Assembly (NCBI RefSeq): GCF_036785885.1
Contig: NC_092323.1
Location: 15,942,501-16,006,500, forward strand
From: Coffea arabica
Lineage: Eukaryota; Streptophyta; Magnoliopsida; Gentianales; Rubiaceae
DNA: 64,000 nt
Direction of reading: 5' to 3'
Under the pieces are notes generated by a model. The model was given only the letters and a program-made list of their open reading frames with translations, made no database searches and had not been told where the DNA came from. Positions within the stretch are counted from its first letter, which is position 1; each line of letters opens with the position of its first letter. The translations under genes and the position numbers were made by a program. This document shows, piece after piece, positions 58,433 through 64,000 of the stretch.

Positions 58433-59222
58433 GGTTTAGATTATTTTTACATAACCCCGCTATAGTTTCAAAAACTATACATAACCCCCTCGTGGTTTGG
58501 ATTAAAGTGTCAAAATGACGGGATTGATCATTCTTAACCGAGTCACCTAAAATGTCAAAAATACTCTTATGTAAAGTTGAAAATTATTTATTAACCAAGG
58601 GGGGTTATGCGTATATTTTAAAAATCATGAGGGGGTTATTTGGTAAAATATTAAATCATAAGGGGGTTATATGGTAAAATATAAAAATTATACGGGGTTC
58701 ATGTGTCATGTATTTATAAGAGTAATTTCGATATTTTTAGAAGTTCTTTTACGAATGACTATTTCCATCACTTTGACACTTTAATCCAAACCATGAGAGG
58801 GTTATGTATAACTTTTGAAATCATAGGGGGGTTATGTAAAAAAATACTAAATCACAGGGGAGTAAAATATAATTTGCCCTTTTTATTAACCATAGGGGGT
58901 TATATATATTTTTTGAAAACTGTAAGAGGATTATATGATAAAACACTAAATCATAAAGGGGTTATATGATAAAATATAAAATTATACGGGATTAGAGTAT
59001 TGTCATTTCAACCATTTTAGTTTCAAATAAGGATACTTTCGACATTTTTATGAGTACCATTACAAATGATCATTACCATCATTTTGACATTTTAATCCAA
59101 ATTATGATGATGTTATATATAACTTTTGAGACTATAGGGAGGTTATGTGTAAAATTGCTAAACCGCATAGGGTAAATTGTATTTTGCCCTATTTTTAAGG
59201 ATGTGATATATCTTAAATCTTC

Positions 59223-59750
59223 GAGTAAAATACACTTTACCCCCATATAGTTTAGTATTTTTTCACATAATTCCCTTGTGGTTTAAAAAACTATATATAA
59301 TCTTCTCATAATTTGAATTAAAATATCAAAATTAGAGAATTTGCATTTTATAACGGAATCAACTAAAATGTCAAAAGTACCCCTTTGAAGTTGAAAATTA
59401 TTAATTAATCATAAGAGGGTTATGTATATATTTTGAAAATCATAACGGGGTTATGTGGCAAAATACTAAACTATAAGGGAGGTTACGTAGCAAAATATAA
59501 AACCACAAGGGGTAACACTCATAAGGGGTAGTGTCATGCATATTAAGTTTATATATTTTGATCATTTCAATCATTTTAGTTTTTTAACAAGGATATTTTA
59601 GGAATTTTTTGGATTCCGTTACGGAGAATCCTATCACATTGGCATTTTAGTCCAAATTATGAAGGGATTATGTATAATTTTTGAAACTATCGGAGAAATT
59701 ATATAAAAAAAAAATCGCTAAACCACAGAAGGGTAAAGTGTATTTTACCC
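59223..59750. mobile_element. Foldback MITE copy A3
   Basis: 528 bp of the same family as A1 and A2, with ACTTTACCCCC near the left end and complementary right end GTAAAGTGTATTTTACCC. Flanks TAAATCTTC (59214-59222) and TAAATCTGC (59751-59759) match at 8 of 9, again a 9-bp duplication. It lies 24 bp beyond the outer flank of A1. Confidence 0.82.
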
Positions 59751-59759
59751 TAAATCTGC

Positions 59760-61538
59760 CATACAAAAAATTTTGCTTTACAAAATTTTAGGCCACAATT
59801 GCCCTACCTTATGCACGACAAAGACTCTAGTAAGCAAGTCAATGAACATGGAAACGCCAACATGAGTTGGTTTTGCTGTTAATGATGGATTTCTTCATTT
59901 GTAAAACGGTTGTGTGTTTGAATTTCACTATTAATATAAAGGATTGTGTTGGTGATTGATCTATAAGAATTCATATCAGTGATTTATGGTTCTGAGGATA
60001 TGTGATCTGTAAAAATCCGACGAACAATCTATGATCTCGAGAATATATGATCTATAAGAGCCCTATAAGTGGTTCACAGGATATGCGCTGCCTATGGTGG
60101 TGATCGGAGATCAATCCACCCAAACTATATTCTGCCAAAAAGAAAAAAAAAAAGAACATGGAAACCAGTGGCAACTTCTGCCCTACAGATGCCCTACATT
60201 GACCGCGAGATGTCTTTTCTTGACCGGAGACTTTGTGCTCTCAACTTTCCAATGGCACTGTTTGCAATAATGCATAGTGTAGGGCCTCTGGGCAATACCT
60301 TGACTTTTGGACCAAGTACACATGCAGCCTTGGAAGGTAGCTTGAATTTGCAATACAATTGACAACTAATTAGAAATTGAAAAGGGCGCTTGATTTTAGA
60401 CCAAGTCGCGTGTTTGACAATTAAGTAAGACGTATACAACTTGGCTTTAAGCAACATTTGCCGTAATGACTTGCCTGCTTGTGGTAATAAATGATAAATG
60501 ATATGGATGATGCAAAACTGCAATGTTGCTAATAAATATTCGAAAGGATCTACAAATGGGCAGTTGGTCATGTCTGTGTCATTTCCTATCCCTGTTTAGC
60601 GGTCCCTTAGAGGCTAAAATCCCTTGTCTAATGTTGGGAATGGAGTAGTGGAAAAAAACTAAGAAGTCATCATTTTTTCTTATTTTTTTCTTTTCAAAAA
60701 GGGTACTTTCCTTATAATTATTTGGTCCGGAACATCTTACGTGATTCATCAAGATTACTCAAAAGAGTTGTCATCCTCGTAAACATGCAAGCCAAATGAA
60801 CAACATCTTTGTAAACATGCAAACCAAATGAACAAACTTTTCAGCAAGGAAAAAGATATGATAAATCTTTTATACACTGAAAGTGTATGTACTAACGAGT
60901 TTAGATACATGTCATATATACAAAATTAGATATTTAAATTTAAATAATGTGGCATTTATTCAATTTCGTCACTGTATACATTAACAATGTAGGAAAGATT
61001 AATCCAAAAAGATTTTTGCCATACAATTTTCCATGTTTGATAATAAAGATGATTAGCTTGATGAAGGGTGTTGAAGGATATGGAGAAAAGAAAATTACAA
61101 GTGAGTTTGGAAGAAGAAAAATACTTGGGAATTTTTTTTTTTTTTTTGGAAAAAAAACCGTATATCTTTTGCTAAACAAATCATAAAGTGGAAAGTCTGG
61201 GGAAATACCATAAGAAACCTTGGATGTATAGAATAAACTAAGCAGTATGGAACTTCTATCCGTAATATCCAGGAAATTGCTGTCATTCTGCTATTTTAGT
61301 ACAATTTCATCCAAGCTCACAATTTGAGCCCACAACGTAGTCCACTCACAAAATTTGAATGCAAACATAAACTATAAATTATGGTATTATTCAGCTGTAC
61401 TCCCTTAATTCCAATTGTATTTATTTCTTTTTTTTTTGGGTCGATTACTTCTTAACTTCTTAGGAAATTCGTGTGCTGATATATAGTTTTCGATTTTGCA
61501 AAACTAGAATTCATGGGCGGCGTGAAGGAGGTATAATA
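59760..61538. other. Intergenic DNA
   Basis: No recognisable gene. The open frames at 60069-60571 have no motif and lie on both strands over one another. AT-rich elsewhere, with an A/T palindromic stretch at about 61131-61156. Confidence 0.45.
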
Positions 61539-62326
61539 ATGATTGAGGATGCTGGAGGTGGCAATGGTGATTATCATCCGGATTATCCAGACAAATTAAC
61601 CTCGATCAACGAGGCAATCAAAAAGATTAATCAACCCAAAAAATAAATTTTTTTTTTTTTTGAATGCAGGGACCAAATTTAGGTGGGAAAAATGTACAAA
61701 GTGCCACCATGTCCCCATGCCATATAAACCATCAAATAAGAAAAAAGAAAATAGCCCAGTGCAGACTTTATTATCTATTAATTGCAAAAGTAAACAAAAG
61801 AACTCCATATATTTTTCCAATTCAGTCTCTAATGTGAACTGATGATCTTGTCATGCTACTAGGATATATTTCAGCATCAACTCAAAAGTAAAAGCTCCAA
61901 ACGCTGAGTATTTTAACTCTAGTTGGAAGCCTGCGTTGACAAAGTAAACAAAGGGACGAAAAATTCAGGCCCTACAGGCCAAAAAATCAGACAATAATGC
62001 CTATTACCAACCAGTTTAATCAGACCTGAATAGTTTTAACCTCCCACTTCATACGTTCGCCTCAGCCCATTTGAAAATTAAAAAACATTCCTGACCTGAA
62101 TAGTATTTCTGGTTTGCAACTATGTCAGCAGCATTAGGTGGTTTAATCTTTGGTTACCATATTGCAATTTCAAGTAAGCTTTTATTGTTTTGTAGAGGTT
62201 ATACAATCCTTAACAACGTACAAGAGCTAATCAACTTCTATGGTGATGGTAATTATACTTTTGACATGAACATAATTAACTCAACATTACATGCATGCAT
62301 ATTTTGTGGACCTTTAATTCTATTCA
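61539..62326 (+). pseudogene. Relic of a sugar transporter (STP/MST type)
   Basis: At 61539 a short frame reads GGGNGDYHPDYPDKLTS, like the N-terminal YPGKLT of plant hexose/H+ symporters. About 500 bp later (62122) comes SAALGGLIFGYHIAIS, close to the family's first-helix signature AAxGGLIFGYDxGIS, with the conserved Asp replaced by His. A GTAAGC follows, then after only 28 bp a frame resembling the next exon (GYTILNNVQELINFY, then NYTFDMNIINSTL). A MITE cuts it off at 62327. The pieces are in the right order but too short and interrupted to be functional. Confidence 0.45.
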
Positions 62327-62804
62327 AGGCAAATTACACTTTTCATCCTGTGGTTTAGTGATTGTTTACATAACTCCCCTATGGTTTCAAAAGCTATACA
62401 TAAGCCCCCTCATTATTTGGATTAAAGTGTCAATATGACGAAATTTGTAATCCATAATGGAATCAGCTAAAATGTCAAAAATATCCTTATGTAAAGTTGA
62501 AAATTATTTATTAATCATTGGGGGGTTATGTATATATATTGAAAATCATAAAGGGGTTATATGGTTAAATATAAAATCATGTTGGGCTAGAGTGTCATAC
62601 TTATTATATTTATATATTTTCGTCACTTCAGTCATTTTAGTCAAGGGTAATTTCGAAATTTTTATAAGTTCCGTTACGGATGATTATATTCGCCACATTG
62701 ATACTTTAATCTAAACTATGAGAGGATTATATATAATTTTTTAAAACTATAGGAGAGTTATGTGAAAATTAGCTATACTACAGGGGATAAAGTGTAATTT
62801 GTCC
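62327..62804. mobile_element. Foldback MITE copy A4
   Basis: 478 bp, same family: AGGCAAATTACACTTTTCATCC at the left and AAAGTGTAATTTGTCC at the right. Flanks TTCTATTCA (62318-62326) and TTATATTTA (62805-62813) match at 7 of 9. It terminates the sugar-transporter relic. Confidence 0.8.
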
Positions 62805-64000
62805 TTATATTTATGGTAGAGTAATGATTAATGGTAGGAAACAGGGCTATGGATATAAATAGATGGAGATGAGCGGGTACAATTGCATAGATTAGTACAA
62901 GTATTAGAAGCTTGGTAGTGTAATTATTACAAAATTTGTTCTACACAAAACCAGATTCATGAGTATATTAAAAAATATCGTAAAAGTTAGACAATTTGAG
63001 ACAAAATTCAGCTGAACCTTTCCCTGTTTCATTCCAGGGCCATGTAAAAGTAGAGAACACGAAATTGGATTGATGCTAGGATACTCATCCTATTAAGCTG
63101 ATATAAAACTTCGAAATTTTCTTTTCCCTTTGTTGGATTTTTGGCAATCAAAAGAGTTGTCAATTACTCACTCGAATGAGTTCTATTTCTACAGGTGGCT
63201 TAACTCATACCTAGTTTATTGGAAGAATTCTTCTGTCCTTCTGCATGTCGGAACGGGAAGCTGGATCATTCGGCGGCAAACCTAGACTGCAATTCCAACT
63301 CGTGGCTAATTATAGCCGATACCCACAAGTTCTTCAACCTCTAAACTTATAATATTTTTGGGGTAAGGAACCCCATTATATTGGTGCTACAAGAAACTAA
63401 AATGTAAGACGAATGGCATATTTTGGTCTATGTGTCACCAATCAAAAGGTACTTTGATTGGGAGAGGAGTAAATTCCACGTAAAGTGGCCTAATACTAAA
63501 TTATTATATCAAAGTAGAGATCCTTCATATAGGCCAAATAAATCACGGAACTTTACTACAAATTCATAGGATTACGCAGATACAAATTTGCAATTTATAT
63601 CATTCAAGCACAAATTTTGTTTATTACATATACTCCAATTATTTGTATTCAGAGTCACATAAGTGGGCTCGTGGCTCTAAATCATTCTTGTAGTATTAGG
63701 CTGAGCAAAGTTAATAACAATTATAAAGGCTCTAAAGTCCGATAATGAATCCATAAATTTTAAGCTATCATGCTTATTTTTTTTCTTTTTTTGGTTTTAG
63801 TCTCAGGCTTTAAGCCCCTAATTGGATTTTAGGTTCTAGGCCCATAAATTTGATTTGGGTTGCAAGACCCAGAATTGGATGTTGCTGAGTTCAACTTGCA
63901 AATGGTCTCTATTTTTGTGCCCCCTTGTACTCGTACACATGGGATCCTCGGTATAACTTTGCAGTGATAACTCAGTGTCATACTGTCACTTTTATATTTA
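62805..64000. other. Terminal intergenic stretch
   Basis: I see no gene, RNA gene or mobile element with support here. Confidence 0.5.

Larger units (their letters stand above)
51490..58879. mobile_element. Inner foldback MITE (copy A2), nested in A1
   Basis: Left part 51490-51552, right part 58470-58879, about 473 bp joined. It begins GGGCAAATTTCACTTTACCC and ends TATAATTTGCCC. It interrupts A1: flanks TATTTATTA (51481-51489) and TTTTTATTA (58880-58888) match at 8 of 9. It was later split by the LTR retroelement at 51553. Confidence 0.8.
51305..59189. mobile_element. Outer Mutator-like foldback MITE (copy A1), split
   Basis: The left part is 51305-51489 and the right part resumes after about 58889, giving about 486 bp once the insert is removed. 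Ends GGGCAAAATACACTT and AATTGTATTTTGCCC are inverted repeats, and the halves are largely complementary (foldback). Flanks TTATTTTAA (51296-51304) and TATTTTTAA (59190-59198) match at 7 of 9, fitting a 9-bp Mutator-type duplication. No coding capacity. Confidence 0.75.

Noticed and set aside
60069-60571. 97- and 125-codon frames on opposite strands
   Set aside because: No motif, and mutually overlapping on both strands.

Overview
The window is nuclear DNA of a dicotyledonous plant. The evidence is AT-rich intergenic DNA with plant-type genes (GRAS regulator, plastid acetylglutamate kinase, G-type lectin receptor kinases), plant Ty1/copia and Ty3/gypsy-type retroelements with tRNA-Met and tRNA-Asp primer sites, tRNA-derived SINEs, and Mutator-like and hAT-like non-autonomous DNA elements. 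The species cannot be fixed from sequence alone.

Layout. 1-7.9 kb is gene-poor, with microsatellites, an AT-rich hairpin and two SINEs (one truncated). An intronless NSP2-like GRAS regulator lies at 7.99-9.45 kb (+) and an intronless plastid N-acetylglutamate kinase at 11.26-12.31 kb (-), the latter with a 167-bp tandem duplication over its presumed core promoter. 12.8-19.3 kb holds no protein gene, but has degenerate repeats, a GC-rich structured block with an exact snRNA-type USE motif, a foldback element and a LINE relic. A very young copia element (19,283-23,104, minus orientation, identical LTRs, 5-bp target duplication) has intact pol but no gag. 23.1-30.0 kb has repeated exon-like units and a decayed transcript-like segment. 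An eight-exon ATG1t-like protein kinase runs 34,183 to 30,076 (-), and a small single-exon basic protein with an EAR-like motif lies at 35.8-36.4 kb (+). 36.4-42.2 kb has a 146-bp satellite and MITE-type DNA.

42.4-50.8 kb carries two G-type lectin receptor kinase genes in direct orientation. The first has lost the catalytic Asp of both HRD and DFG and is a predicted pseudokinase; the second is intact and has a SINE within 170 bp of its start codon. From 51.3 to 59.2 kb transposons are nested in layers: a Mutator-type foldback MITE holds a second copy of the same family, which holds a pol-less gypsy-like retrotransposon, whose 5' LTR holds a 1,054-bp hAT-like element, which itself holds a tRNA-like/SINE-like segment. 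Two more copies of the MITE family follow, the last sitting in a decayed sugar-transporter relic near 61.5-62.3 kb.

The genes do not form one pathway. The items most worth follow-up are the receptor kinase/pseudokinase pair, the possible structured RNA at 14.8-15.0 kb, the gag-less but recently mobile copia element, the 40-bp duplication around the gypsy-like element, and the triplicated exon/intron boundary in the kinase gene.
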